Shown piece by piece: positions 23,999 to 35,043 of a stretch of 64,000 bases of DNA. This DNA is from Proliferodiscus dingleyae (lineage: Eukaryota > Ascomycota > Leotiomycetes > Helotiales > Lachnaceae). Positions within the stretch are counted from its first letter, which is position 1, and each line of letters opens with the position of its first letter. The notes beneath the pieces are model-generated. The model ran no database searches, had not been told where the DNA came from, and saw nothing but the letters and a program-made list of their open reading frames with translations. The position numbers were made by a program, and so were the translations under genes. The DNA is taken from assembly GCA_003988795.1 (NCBI GenBank), contig QYAK01000019.1:372001-436000 (forward strand). The letters are read 5' to 3'.

Positions 23999-26340
23999 CT
24001 ATTGCATCTCAACCTCCATCCTCTCAGTTCCCGGACCCTTAGATCCCGACGCTCCTCTTCCCCTCCCAATGCTCAAGCCCGCAATGCCCTCTCTAAGACT
24101 AGCAAAGCGCCCAGAATCCCCACTGGAAGCATTCCTGTTTCCTCCTGCCCCAACTGCTCTACTCTCCACAGTCAGCGCGCCATGAGCGTTCTCCACCCCC
24201 GTCAAGACCCCCTTCCCCACTCCGCTCCCAGCTCCCCCATCACCCACCGAATTCTCTCGCCCGAGATATTTCTCCGTCTGCAGGTTTACATGTCCATTCA
24301 TGTCCTCATCCGTCCTACCAAACATCTCATTCCACCACCTCACCTTATCCAAACTCGGGAAAATCAACCTTTCCCTTCCCCTTACATTATCATCATATCC
24401 AGCTTCAAATTCCTTATTTGTAAACTCCTGTCTTCGACTTAGAAAATATGACCATACCGAGACAGTGCGTTCGGGAAGCTTGGCTTCCAGGCGCTGCTTC
24501 TCGTTGTTGTAGAGGAATGTGCCGTACTGGCAGGAATACTGGTGGTAGAGAAGGCGCCGGAGGAAGCGCTCGTTGAATTCGAAGCGGGTGGGAAATTGTC
24601 GAAGGAGCTGATAGGTGGCATCGAGGAATTGATGGAAGATTGGGGAGACATTGCTCAGGTCTGTAGCTTCTTTGCTGTCTTTTCCTAGATTCTTTGGTGC
24701 CTCATCTTCTGGTAGGCTCTCTCCCTCGCTAGCAATGTCTTGGTTTGAGTTATTGGACTTGTTGAAAAATCGTTTTGCACTAAGTAGGGCATTTTCGAGA
24801 GCGTCAGGACCGCTATTGTTGGAGCCGGGCTGGATAGCAGAGCCTGCTAATGCGTCATTTTGGGTCTTGAACCACTTCTGGGAGGAGAGGTAGCCCGAGC
24901 GGTGCTGGAACATATGCCCGAATGAGAGCCAGTCCTTCTCGATGAGAACGATGAAGCCATCGATAGTTCTATAATACGGATCAAGAAGCAACTGGCTTAG
25001 TGCGCTTAGCTGACTTGTTCTGTCCCATCCGTCGGAACAATGGATCAGGACATGACTGTGTTGAATACCTACTTGACGGGAGATGAGTGCAGACCCGTCA
25101 AGCACACCCGCAATATGCTTCAGCCAGCCTGATTTAGCAAGCAACTCACGGTTGGGCGGTAGCTTAGAGATGTCGGAATCTTTGATAGCTTCGATTACTT
25201 TGGCAAGGGATTCGCGCATCACGTGGATATTATCGATGCCCAAATAGACTTTGGTTGCGAATTTGTAATGATCCATATTCTCGGAGCCAAGCCCTACTGC
25301 TTGCATCGCTAGAGCATTTACTGTCGGTCTGGCGTCCACGATGAGGTTGCGCTGTTGTGCTCCATAGACTTGAGGCTTTTCGGAGCTGCCATCAATGTTT
25401 GAAGAGGCTATTAATTCGTCTTCCAACTGCTCTGTCTCATCAAAAAGTGCGTTCTCTGATTCATAGTGGTTCAGCTCTGTTTGGCTGGAAGCCGGACTGG
25501 CTCTAGAGTTCGTGGATGAACCAAGATCGCTGTCCGGCACCGAAGCTGACGCAGAGAAGCAAGCGCTGACAAGCTTCTCGTCTTGTATGCTTCGATTACC
25601 TCTCAAGCCGGCCATAGGCTGTGCACTTCTCGTGATGGAGCAATTGTTGACCGGATGTAGGTATGTTAGAACTGGAATCCGGACTTTTGAACGGTATCTC
25701 CCTGCGTAGTTGAGTGTATTATCCGATATGGTAGATGGTACTGGTAGCAGCGCTGGATATGTTGGGGAAAAGCTGTAATCCACATTGAGCTTGGAAATCC
25801 TCCATCCCCTATCTGCACCCTTCTCACTTATGCCCTGCCGTCTCCATTCCGCCTTTGCATCATAGATTTCCCAACCGTTGATCTCCTTCTCTGGTCCCAT
25901 AGAGTGAAAATTAAAGGCATAGAGTTTCTCGGTCTTAGCCAATATGCATGCGTTCTTGATGCTCTCGAACACGCCCCTAGCTTTTGTATCCATTGTAAAG
26001 TTCAACGTGACGAACATGAAGTCTCGACAGCGCAGTCGTATAGAGGAGGGAAACCCGGACCCCGGCGGAGTTGGTCGGAAGGTACATAATGCCACCATAG
26101 TATATGCAATCCATGATTCTCGGCCCCTGACGGGGCGCTTTGGAGGAGTAGCGTCTTTTGGTAGCGGTGGAGGACCTTGAACAAGGATGAGATGGTGTTG
26201 TGTTAAGTGCAAAGTCACAATAGATATTTCTCCGGCTGCTAAGACCTGCACATTTTCGGCCTGAAGGTGAACAGAGTCAGATCTCATCTGTGTGCAAGCA
26301 AGCGGGAGCAGACCTTTTCTATCTTGAGCTTGTCAGCCAT
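23999..26340 (-). CDS. ymr1: myotubularin-family phosphoinositide 3-phosphatase
   Basis: Two exons, 26340-26314 (nine codons, MADKLKIEK) and 26260-23999, joined over a 53-bp intron; about 762 residues. The splice gives KAENVQVLAAGEISIVTLHL, a PH-GRAM opening. The catalytic motif is HCSDGWDRT near residue 415 (C-x5-R), preceded by LDGSALISRQVGIQHSHVLI, and followed by the myotubularin signature of long tryptophan-rich helices, including DWLSFGHMFQHRSG. The enzyme removes the 3-phosphate from PI3P and PI(3,5)P2 on endosomal and vacuolar membranes, opposing Vps34 in trafficking and autophagy. Residues 220-320 form an acidic Ser-rich insert and the C-terminal 90 residues are Gly-rich and disordered. 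If the intron is retained or the promoter is internal, the in-frame ATG at 26287 would give a protein of equal length with a different N-terminus. The start is head-to-head with rps3. Confidence 0.92.
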
Positions 26341-27170
26341 CCTGACCTCCACTGCTGACGTCGCAAGCTCGAATCAGGAAGAGATGGAAGACCTGTCATG
26401 ACATTTCGAAGCTTTGCAAGCCAGAGAATATTCCCAGAGTATTCAGGGAAGCTTGCTGATGCGTTATGAGTCTTCGACGTGGGTTAATGTCTAAGAGACA
26501 AGAAGTCGCAGTTGCAGCAGCACATGGTCTGCTGGCGCGTGAATAGATGATGATCTGGGCCCCGCTGGTGTTCGTGCCAGGGATCAATCTCGATGCCTGA
26601 TGGAGCTAGTACCCTGCCCTGCCTTCTGCCCTGCACTTACACAAGATTAGATCACCATGGAGCATCATGTTATGTGTTAGAACAAAGTATTATTACATTT
26701 CGTATCGACAAAGTTGTCATATTAAAATCAATAGGAAGAAGGTAGAAATGCACTTGAAAAAGCAGCTGTATGTATGGGAAGCCGTGTCCATTGTCAGCGA
26801 TGGCTGACAAATTCTACCGCGCATGAGAACTTTAATGGAACAAATCCTCCTTGAGACTGCTATTAAATCAATAAACAAAAATAAACACATTGCTTCGCGG
26901 CAAGAAGATATATCGCATCCAAAGTCTTCTTTTCAGCCTTATCGATATGAGGAGAGCAGAGTTATGATATCCCCACCCCCTCCCAGGTGGCCCCCACCCG
27001 TGATCAGAACCGGCCAATCGCTTGCTTAGTGGCGATTCCCGCAACCGCACACAACTTTGAAAGCGAATTCTCGCAGCAACTGCTGGACTTTTGTTTGGAT
27101 CATCGACGACGACAACCACATTTGAATCTGTCCACCAGCAGGTTCAATCCCTCACATCACACCCACAACC
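26341..27170. promoter_or_regulatory. bidirectional promoter region ymr1 / rps3
   Basis: 830 bp between divergent genes. Near rps3 there is a C-rich block at about 26970-27002 and a CCAAT box at 27014-27018, followed by a 5' UTR. This fits a strongly transcribed ribosomal protein gene. I did not find the HomolD box known from fission yeast. Confidence 0.5.
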
Positions 27171-28075
27171 ATGGCCTCTGGAGTCCCAGGAACCGCAATG
27201 TAAGAAGACTTTCCTCCCCTCTCCCTCTCCTTCTACTCTTCTCTTCCTTGCCTTCCCCTCACCCCCTCATCGCAGACCTCATATTTCCCTGCATACTGAC
27301 TCTTCCTTCCCACAGTTCAAAGCGGAGAAAGTTCGTCGCCGACGGTGTCTTCTATGCGGAATTGAACGAGTTCTTCCAGCGCGAGCTGGCCGAGGAGGGC
27401 TACTCCGGCGTCGAGGTCCGCGTCACTCCCACCGTGACCGACATCATCATCCGGGCAACGCACACGCAGGAGGTGCTGGGCGAGCAAGGACGACGCATCC
27501 GCGAGCTGACCTCCCTCATCCAAAAGCGCTTCAAGTTCCCCGAAAACTCCGTCTCCCTCTACGCAGCCAAGGTGCAGAACCGCGGTCTCTCCGCCGTCGC
27601 CCAGTGCGAGTCGCTGCGCTACAAGCTGCTCAACGGCCTGGCCGTCCGGCGTGCGTGCTACGGTGTGCTGCGCTTCATCATGGAGAGCGGCGCCAAGGGC
27701 TGCGAGGTCGTCGTCTCGGGTAAGCTGCGCGCTGCCCGTGCGAAGAGCATGAAGTTCACCGACGGCTTCATGATCCACTCTGGCCAGCCGGCCAAGGACT
27801 TCATCGACAGCGCAACCCGCCACGTGCTTCTGCGACAAGGTGTGCTGGGTATCAAGGTTAAGATCATGCGGGGCTCCGACCCGGAGGGCAAGAGCGGGCC
27901 CCAGAAGAGCTTGCCGGACAGTGTGACGATCATCGAGCCGAAGGAGGAGCAGAGTGTGGTGCAGCCCATGAGCCAGGATTATGGATCGAAGCTGGCTGCT
28001 GCAGAGGCGGCAGCGGCCGCTGCGAGGACCGCGGAGCAAGGTGGTGAGGAGGGCGCACCGGCGGAGGAGCAATAG
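27171..28075 (+). CDS. rps3: 40S ribosomal protein S3 (uS3)
   Basis: Two exons, 27171-27199 and 27316-28075; the 116-bp intron has a long pyrimidine-rich 3' half. The protein is 262 residues. It starts MASGVPGTAISKRRKFVADG. The KH domain is at about 21-95 (GEQGRRIRELTSLIQKRF), followed by the S3 C-terminal domain with ACYGVLRFIMESGAKGCEV, GKLRAARAKSMKF and GVLGIKVKIMRG. The tail (about 215-262) is acidic and Ala-rich, as in other fungi. It sits at the mRNA entry of the small subunit and is also linked to DNA repair. Third positions are almost all G or C, as expected for a very highly expressed gene, and this explains the long antisense frame (27317-28072), which is not a gene. Confidence 0.98.
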
Positions 28076-28831
28076 AGCATTTGGACTTTTGTGGACATCG
28101 GGAGTTATCTTTTGCTGCTTTTGACTGATGGATGAGGGGAATGGTCCTTATGGGCGCCGCATGTGAAATAACCAGATCTTGCATGTGACGAAAAATGGGC
28201 TATTTGTCATGAAAGTCTTGCATTAAATCCTATTTAAACAATAAGATGGACAGCTTCTACCGTCAGGAGCTGTTCTCAACATCCTACCAAAGCATTGTCC
28301 CATTTACTAAGTGCATGTAGTCGATGTCCCACCGGCCCAATGAACAGATGGCCTGCCCAAGGAAGTAAGCCTGTTAGCCCAGGTCAGGGTCCAGAAGGCC
28401 CCTCTGTTAACCCAGGTCAGTCAGTAACTGGACCCGGGTTGACAGAGGCTCTTGCTTCTCTGTCTGCTATCTGGTGCTAACCCGAATTAAGAACCGAACG
28501 TGTATGCACTCTTAAACACCCACAATCCTATCATGAATATGACACCGACATCCAACGTCAAAATTTTGTATTTAGCTAGGAACGTAAGATCCTCATATTC
28601 CGGCGAGAGACATCTGCCTCCTGTCCGCACATGTGCCTATATCATACAACAAAAACCCGCATATCCCTTCCTGTTGTACAGACAACCCAAAAGCCCGAAA
28701 CGCCAAGCTTCCCTATGCAGATCCATATGGCCTATGCACGCAGTGCATTTCTATCCCCCTCCTTTTGCATCTCAACCCATTTACAAATGCCGTTCCTTCC
28801 TTTGTATTCTCAAACCACGGAATAATCAGGG
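28076..28831. other. intergenic region with an inverted-repeat hairpin
   Basis: This lies between the 3' ends of two convergent genes (rps3 and the NIPA-like transporter). It contains the GTTARCCCAGGTCAG direct and inverted repeats described separately. Frames on the plus strand (28500-29052) run into the convergent gene and match no protein. Confidence 0.5.
28402..28447. repeat. imperfect inverted repeat (hairpin)
   Basis: CTCTGTTAACCCAGGTCAG at 28402-28420 pairs with CTGGACCCGGGTTGACAGAG at 28428-28447 around a 7-base loop; a few positions mismatch. The left arm is also partly repeated just upstream (CTGTTAGCCCAGGTCAG, about 28370-28386), so the block has direct and inverted copies of one unit. 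It could be an RNA hairpin in the rps3 3' UTR, or the relic of a small foldback element. Confidence 0.55.
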
Positions 28832-30412
28832 TCACCGTGGCAGCGGACTACCTTTCCTCGACGCCGAGCGGCTCCTATCTGCAGGATCCGCAAAATCGTG
28901 CTTGGACGTGTTGCCGTTCTCGTAGATCTTTCCGTTCTCTCTCTTATATCCCTCCTCGTCGCTCTCCGCCAAATCCGTCAGCCCTAGCCCTTGCTCCGCG
29001 TCATAGTCATGCATCAGACCCTCTCTATCTCCAGTTGGTCTGCCAAAACTGATGCTTCCCCCACTTCTCCTGGCTTGCATACTTCTCCTGGTCTGGATGC
29101 CAGAGAGTACGTCCGTGGCTATGCCGTCATGGGTCTCAGCGGCCATGAGTTTGGCGCCGTTGGGGTCTCCGCGGGAGATGTTCAGCAGATAGACGCCAGT
29201 AAAGATGACGAGGAAGCCAGAAAGTAGGGAGAGAGTATTGACAGCATCTGAGGTATTGAAGCCGCCATAGAGGATGAAGGAGGCGCAGAGGGTAGCGGTA
29301 GTGAATGTGACGTAGTACAGAGGATTGACTCTTTTCAATACATTAGCAAATTTGTCCTTTGATCCTCACGGATTTAAAATAAAAAAGTTGTGTGGGGAGA
29401 CTTACATAGAGGTAGGAAACTGGCTCAACGCCTTATTTAAATAATTCATTTGTATCAAAATGCATACTGTCGTCAAGATAATGAAGACATATGTACTCGG
29501 GTGCGTAAACTGGTTCTTCCCGGCCAGCGTCAACTTCACTGCTATTCCGAACGCCTTGACAGACATGACGGAGACCGACCCAACGGTCGAGCAGATAGAC
29601 AGGAAGATGAGCGGATTCTTCTTCCCATATTTAGGCGCTACACGGTATATCATCACTACTGCGAAAACGGCTACGGCAAAGCAGAAGAGTAGGAAGCCTG
29701 TTTCCAACAGAAAGCAAATATTAGTACATGGCCGATTTTCTAAGGATAGGCGAAAGCTAGCGTAGAGGCACATACCAGGTTGTATAGCATAATGCAAAAT
29801 CTCATCAATCGTTTGGATATCCTGATCTGGCGGCGCGTGCAGCACAATGATCACGCTCCCAATCAAACATATTGCGCATCCCAGCTTTCCTAGTGTTCCC
29901 AGTTCCTCCTTCAAAAAATATGAGCCCAGTACTGCGCCTATGAGGACGGACAATGCTCCTAGGGGTGTGACAAGTATAGCAGGCGCGAAGGCGTATGCCG
30001 CAAAATTGGCGATTTCACCAATGATTACTGCACAGAGAGATTAGAATATATGCGTAGAGGAAAGAAGGGGCCACCCACAGGCTGTTATGCCGCCCCACCA
30101 GATGGGCGACTTCAGGTAGGTGAAGCCATCACCTTCGAAGCCGTGGCGCTCTTCTGCTTGTATGAGACCCTATGTACCATCAGCATCGTGACCCATCGCT
30201 CTATAGGATCTGCCGTACTTTTTTTGTGATAACGAAACTGGTTCCTGCAGCGCATACACATCAGCATCAATGCTATCAGAGCGGTTGGATCTTAGACGTA
30301 CCTATTGCAGCCGTCGAAGTAATGGCCAGCGCCAATCCTATATATCTGCCATCTCATCAGCCTCTGTCCTCACCATCCCCATCGTAGTTTGCGCGTACTT
30401 GTCTTCCAACAT
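28832..30412 (-). CDS. NIPA-like magnesium transporter
   Basis: Seven exons on the minus strand: 30412-30399 (14 bp), 30345-30302, 30244-30219, 30169-30079, 30027-29776, 29697-29406 and 29330-28832; 405 residues. The splices restore the family sequence MLEDKYIGLALAITSTAAIG, TSFVITKKGLIQAEERHGFE, YLKSPIWWGGITALIIGEIA, FAPAILVTPLGALSVLIGA and QFPTSIVNPLYYVTFTTAT. About nine membrane segments span residues 5-300. The C-terminal 105 residues are soluble, charged and Ser-rich with SGGSISFGRP. NIPA proteins belong to the DMT superfamily and move Mg2+ across the plasma or endosomal membrane. Exons 1 and 3 are only 14 and 26 bp. The gene converges on rps3. Confidence 0.93.
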
Positions 30413-31849
30413 GATGCCTGTCTGTCCTCTCCCTTCGCAGGCGTGCTCTCCCTAGCAGGGCTTCAACGTGTCCTATTTCTGAGCCTACGCTCCGTCCGTC
30501 CTGTGGAAAATAAAACCCGCGGAAACGACTGTCCTGTAATCTTCAGATCACCTTCTGCGCCACTGATGTAGAGACTGTACAATTGTCTGGCGTCGTTGTC
30601 GTTGTCGCGATCAAGGCGTTACGTCGCATCTGCAAGGGCTTCGCTTCGATCCTAGATCGTATCGAATCCCGCTCGTATCAAAAATAAGAATCCTCCACGC
30701 CCCGGCTTATTATTTACGACCTGCTTCGTACCGTGGCCCCAGTATGTAATAGTCAGTTTGTGCGGTCTTGCAAAACCGATGGCTCGCGGCGGGATGTGGA
30801 TGTGGATGTGGCCTCAATACGCTTGTGCGGCTCTGTGCAGTTCTGAGGGACAAGCTTCCGGAAAACTCAGGCTAGTCGAGAACTCCTGAATGGGTTTCAC
30901 CCTCCGCGGTAGCGCGCTCAGGTACAAGACGAAACGTATCCCACGCAGGCAACAAACTGCTGGCCCTCTCCTCATTCGTTTCCTCTCTCTTATTTGTACT
31001 TTAGCCGGTGCTTACTCCGCCTCCTTTTTTCCCTTTTTTGACTTTTGGTTTTCACTCCTGCGAAGCCCCTTTTCATAGGAGGACGCGCGGTATGTGGGGC
31101 GCGCTGTAAGGGGCTGTCACTTTTCTCTCCAATACTTAGAAGCTCGATTCTGCAAGAGGGGGCGATTTGTGTCTCTGCCTTAGCTATATCGAAGCATTTG
31201 TTCAGATGTGATAGAGGGGTCACATCGTATGTTTAGTCACGATGCACTCCTTGAAGTCTTGAATGAATTCGAAGTATACTTTTAATTAGGAGTAGCTCAG
31301 TAAACAAATTCCACCGTCCCAAGCTTCAGCTTCGGCGCACAGCTCCGAACGCCAGTATGCCGAGGGTATCCTCCAACCTTTTTGTACCATAATCGTACTT
31401 CGCTACAGAGATCCATCCAGCAAATACGCCCATCGGTTAGCTCCTCCTCAACACACACAGTTACATAGGAGACGGGCACCCTGCGATGCTGGATCTAGAA
31501 TTCTTTTTGGAGATGTGAAAATTATCTGCGTCACGGGGGAATCAAGGGGTTTTGGCCGGGAAATATAAGAAAAGGGCTTGGTGTATATACACCTTCAGAC
31601 TTACCGCGCATATTACCTATGATCTGTTAGTATTCGTAGACTGCTAGTTGCCGTATTAAGTCGAATATATCCTATCAAGAGGATCCTCGTGGCGTATGAT
31701 TGGGGGCGGGAAGAAAGATGGAATGATGCTTGTAATCGAAAACTCCGAGGATGAATATTGGCGAGTATGGCCATAGGTTTGTAGACAGACAAGAATGGAT
31801 AATGGCGAGCGCTCAGGAGATCCAGATGGAATGAATTGTCCAAGGAGCT
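30413..31849. other. intergenic region upstream of the NIPA-like gene
   Basis: 1.4 kb with no convincing gene. It is upstream of the NIPA-like gene and downstream of the acidic protein gene, both on the minus strand. A small tandem repeat (GATGTG, three units) lies at about 30793-30810. Pyrimidine-rich stretches near 30970-31060 look like a promoter or 5' UTR. Small frames match no protein. Confidence 0.5.
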
Positions 31850-34505
31850 TCAAGGTCGAAGCCGTTTAGACTCTAGGGCTACTGTCAGTAATTCAGTCGT
31901 CTTAGCATGGCTATATGATCCATACCTTTACCCTCAAGGCTGTCATCAAGTTCGCCATCATCTCTGGGTCTCTTGCCATTGGAAGCGGGGTAGTCACTCG
32001 CAGCAGATAGAGGTGCAGGAGGGCCATTGGATGCTTGCTCTCTGTCATCCGCATCGTCTTCATAATCGATCTCATCTTGATCCTCCTCATTTGCTCCATT
32101 GGTAGTGGAATTATCCAATGTATGACTTCCGCTAGTCGATTTGGACTCCTCCGGATAATATTCGCCATTACCCTCTTCATAATGCTGATCATCAGCACTC
32201 ACAGTAACACTAGACTCCGCTGTGTCCACGAAATCAGTGCGGCTAGACGGATTATCGGAGGCTGCAAAGTCGTCGTGGGAAAAGGAATCGTGTCCTTGGG
32301 CATTCTTAGATATAGCGTCGAGTTCGTCTTCATCTCCTACGTTGAGAAAGTCATCTCCCTCAACATAGGTGCTCTCTACGAGAGTGACGTCGTTATGAGA
32401 ATCGTCTCCTTGGTCCAGATATAGTTCCAATTCATGATGCGATGGACCCTCGTTGTCATTTACCTCAGGCTCGGTCGTGTCAAGTGTAGTTTCTATTGTT
32501 AGAATGTCTGCTTCCGTATGCTCATCACCAAATTCGAGCGACCGTTCACCATTTGCTTCATCTTCAGCCAGGACCGCTTCGTCTTGATGCTGCTGTTGCT
32601 CAGTCCCATCGTTTGCATCATGCGACCAATTCTCGGTTGCTTCTTCATGAACGTTTTCTTCAGCTGCACGAGTTAGCGAACGTCGCCAAAGATGCTCATT
32701 GAGTGCGTCATATTCTGCAAGAAGTCGCTCAGTGCAGATGGCACAAAAGCAAGTAGCAGGTAACAAACATGGTGAAATAAGATCGGCGGGATTACCATTT
32801 TGCAACCTATCAGCTTCCGTCTCGATGGCTAAACCAGGACCCTGATTATCCGATTCATCTTGTTCCTCTTCATCTGAGTAATCAATTAGATCGTCTTCGT
32901 TTTCAATTTGCTCGCCTCCAGTCGTCTCTTCTACTGCCGCCAAAATCTCCGATTCATTGTCCGGCTCAACGGCATTCTTCGACAGGTCAGCAGAAGTAGA
33001 CTCGACATCCTCCTGTTCATTTGGTTCGTTTTGTTCGGTATTCTCAGTTGTTTCCTGCTCATCATTCACAATCGTAGAAGGAATTGAACTTTCATGGCTA
33101 TCCTCTAAGCCCAAACCATCCTCTCTTTCAACAAGTCCGGCATCCGTTGATTTATTTTTTGTCTCATCGTCTGCGTGTTGTTCAGTGTCATCTGTGTTCT
33201 CATCCACAACCTCCGAAGCATCCAATTCTTCACCATCATCATTCCATGTAATCAATTCAGTAAGACCTTTCCCTTCAGCTGCACCAGCTGTGAGACTTGC
33301 AAGCCTCCTTAGGAAATTGGCCCTCGAGCCAAGGGTCACGTATAGCGGTCTCGATGAGCTAACACCATCGTTGCGCAATATTTGATTATATATATCAATA
33401 ATTTCCTTCAGGTTGGCAAATTGGCACAAATTTGAATTCTAAGCACAGATTGTCAGCTATGACTTTTAAATAAAGGTGTTGCTGTCCTTACCTCTTCGAA
33501 TTCGAATCCGAGATCTTCTATTGATATGCAAAGCTCGTCGTCATCACTTACTTCTTCGTGAATAACATCTCTGATAGCTGTGAAGAACTCGGCCAGAGGC
33601 TTTTCAAGAACAGTCGTATCGGAAAGAAAATAAGAATCAGGATCATCAGATGTCGACTTCGCAAACAGGGTATAGTCAGTAGACAGATAAGAAACGGTGA
33701 CTTCAGGGGTTGGGACAACGCTTTCCGGTTCGTTCGGTACGAAGGGACTGGATCTATCTGATTTTGGGCTAGGATGGCTGGCACTATGACTGAGATTGTT
33801 GGAAATGTCATTCGGGTAAGGGTCGACTGGTTCACTTGTATTGGATGCGGCTGGGCCTTCTGGCTCCTCGGCCGAACCAGTGGGGGGTGACCGAGTACTT
33901 GTTCCAGATATTTGCTCAGTGGGTAATGCTGCAGCACCCTCTACTTCCTCAGCCTCTTGAGTATCGTTGCTAGCAGAAGGACCAAGATGATCGCCAGCTT
34001 GGGGGAAAAACTGCTCAGTTTCATCAAAATGCTCAGCATTCTCCTTAGCTGTAAAATCCGAGGGGGCCTGTTCTTCCCAGACAAGGTCCGCCTCGACGGT
34101 AGATGGTACTTCTGGAATAGGCAAGTCCCCAGGGTGATCATCCAGATTGAATGTAGACGAGTCACCCATAGCGAAAGACATCGTAGGCGCCCTTTGGTCC
34201 ATCTTGGGGTCGTCATCATCTAGAGCATTATCCGCATCGCCCATGATATATGAACGCTGATCTTCGTCGATCATAATATCGTCGTTTCCAAGTCCCAAAG
34301 TGTGCTGAGGTTGGAAGCCAGCAGCAGAATCAGCGTCATTGGCAACATCTTCGATGGCGTAATCTTCATCTGCTGGTGCAGGTGCGAAATCGATGTCAAT
34401 ATCAATCTCTTCGGCGGCGTGATTGCCATATTCTGAAGAGATCTCCATGCTGTCGTCCACCATGACAGAAGGTTGGGTGCCGGTTGCGAAATGTGCGGCA
34501 AGCAT
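31850..34505 (-). CDS. large acidic, mostly disordered protein of unknown function
   Basis: Three exons: 34505-33492, 33438-31926 and 31881-31850; about 852 residues. The last exon adds only VALESKRLRP. The sequence is extremely acidic, with Glu/Asp-rich tracts through most of its length and no membrane segment. A folded part probably spans residues 275-400 across the first intron: YLSTDYTLFAKSTSDDPDS, CISIEDLGFEFEE, QFANLKEIIDIYNQILRND and YVTLGSRANFLRRLASL. A second conserved island contains LLPATCFCAICTERLLAEY (four cysteines or histidines nearby). The C-terminus has a basic KRPRDD motif and a KRLRP end, both consistent with nuclear import. I do not recognise a named family; a nuclear or chromatin role is only a guess from composition. 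It is divergent from delta-COP. Confidence 0.8.
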
Positions 34506-35043
34506 ATGGCTTCGCGAAGGAAATCAGATTGTCTAACAAGTACTTCGTTATTCTGAGGGATCCGTTGTAGTTGTCGCAGGGTTCTTAACAAAGCTAGATA
34601 TCATAGCCTCTGAATAGAATAAACGTCGGTAAGATTTGGTATCAAAGGTCGTACCACAGAGGTCAATATCTCAAAGGGTGGTCGCGGAAATGCACAATGA
34701 GCAGTCGGCGCGTTAATTCCAGGAAGCGCGTGGATCTGTCGACGACGACAGAACACTTACGCTGATTTTGAAAGATCAGAGAATGTTAAGGCTACTATGC
34801 CTTTAATATTGCTGCATAGATCGATGCGGTTGGCGTAATAGAGTTGCAAGCCATACGGCATTCCGAACGACTTCGTCAGTCCGAATATGAGAGTCCCCGC
34901 TAGCGCGAAATCTTAGCGCAACAATCACGTGTAATATGTGCCGTCTGGGAGAGAATGCGGGCACAATGATATGAGCAGGGCACCTAAAGCTACCCTTCGA
35001 ATCTACCAAACGTTCTCCAATCAACAGTCTTTCGGTCGCAAAT
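34506..35043. promoter_or_regulatory. bidirectional promoter region acidic protein / ret2
   Basis: 538 bp between divergent genes. No specific motif was assigned. The small minus-strand frames at 34271-34591 and 34803-35060 are shadows. Confidence 0.45.

Noticed and set aside
23919..24512. Plus-strand frames of 70-162 codons over the 3' end of the myotubularin gene
   Set aside because: Shadows of the Gly/Ser-rich C-terminal coding region in other frames.
27140..27155. GGTTCAATCCC resembling a tRNA B box
   Set aside because: It lies in the rps3 5' UTR without an A box or acceptor stem.
27317..28072. 251-codon frame antisense to rps3
   Set aside because: It results from the near-total G/C third-base usage of rps3; no protein family is seen and it mirrors the coding exon exactly.
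31292..31325. TAGCTCAGT-like A box suggesting a tRNA
   Set aside because: No matching B box or cloverleaf within the next 90 bp.
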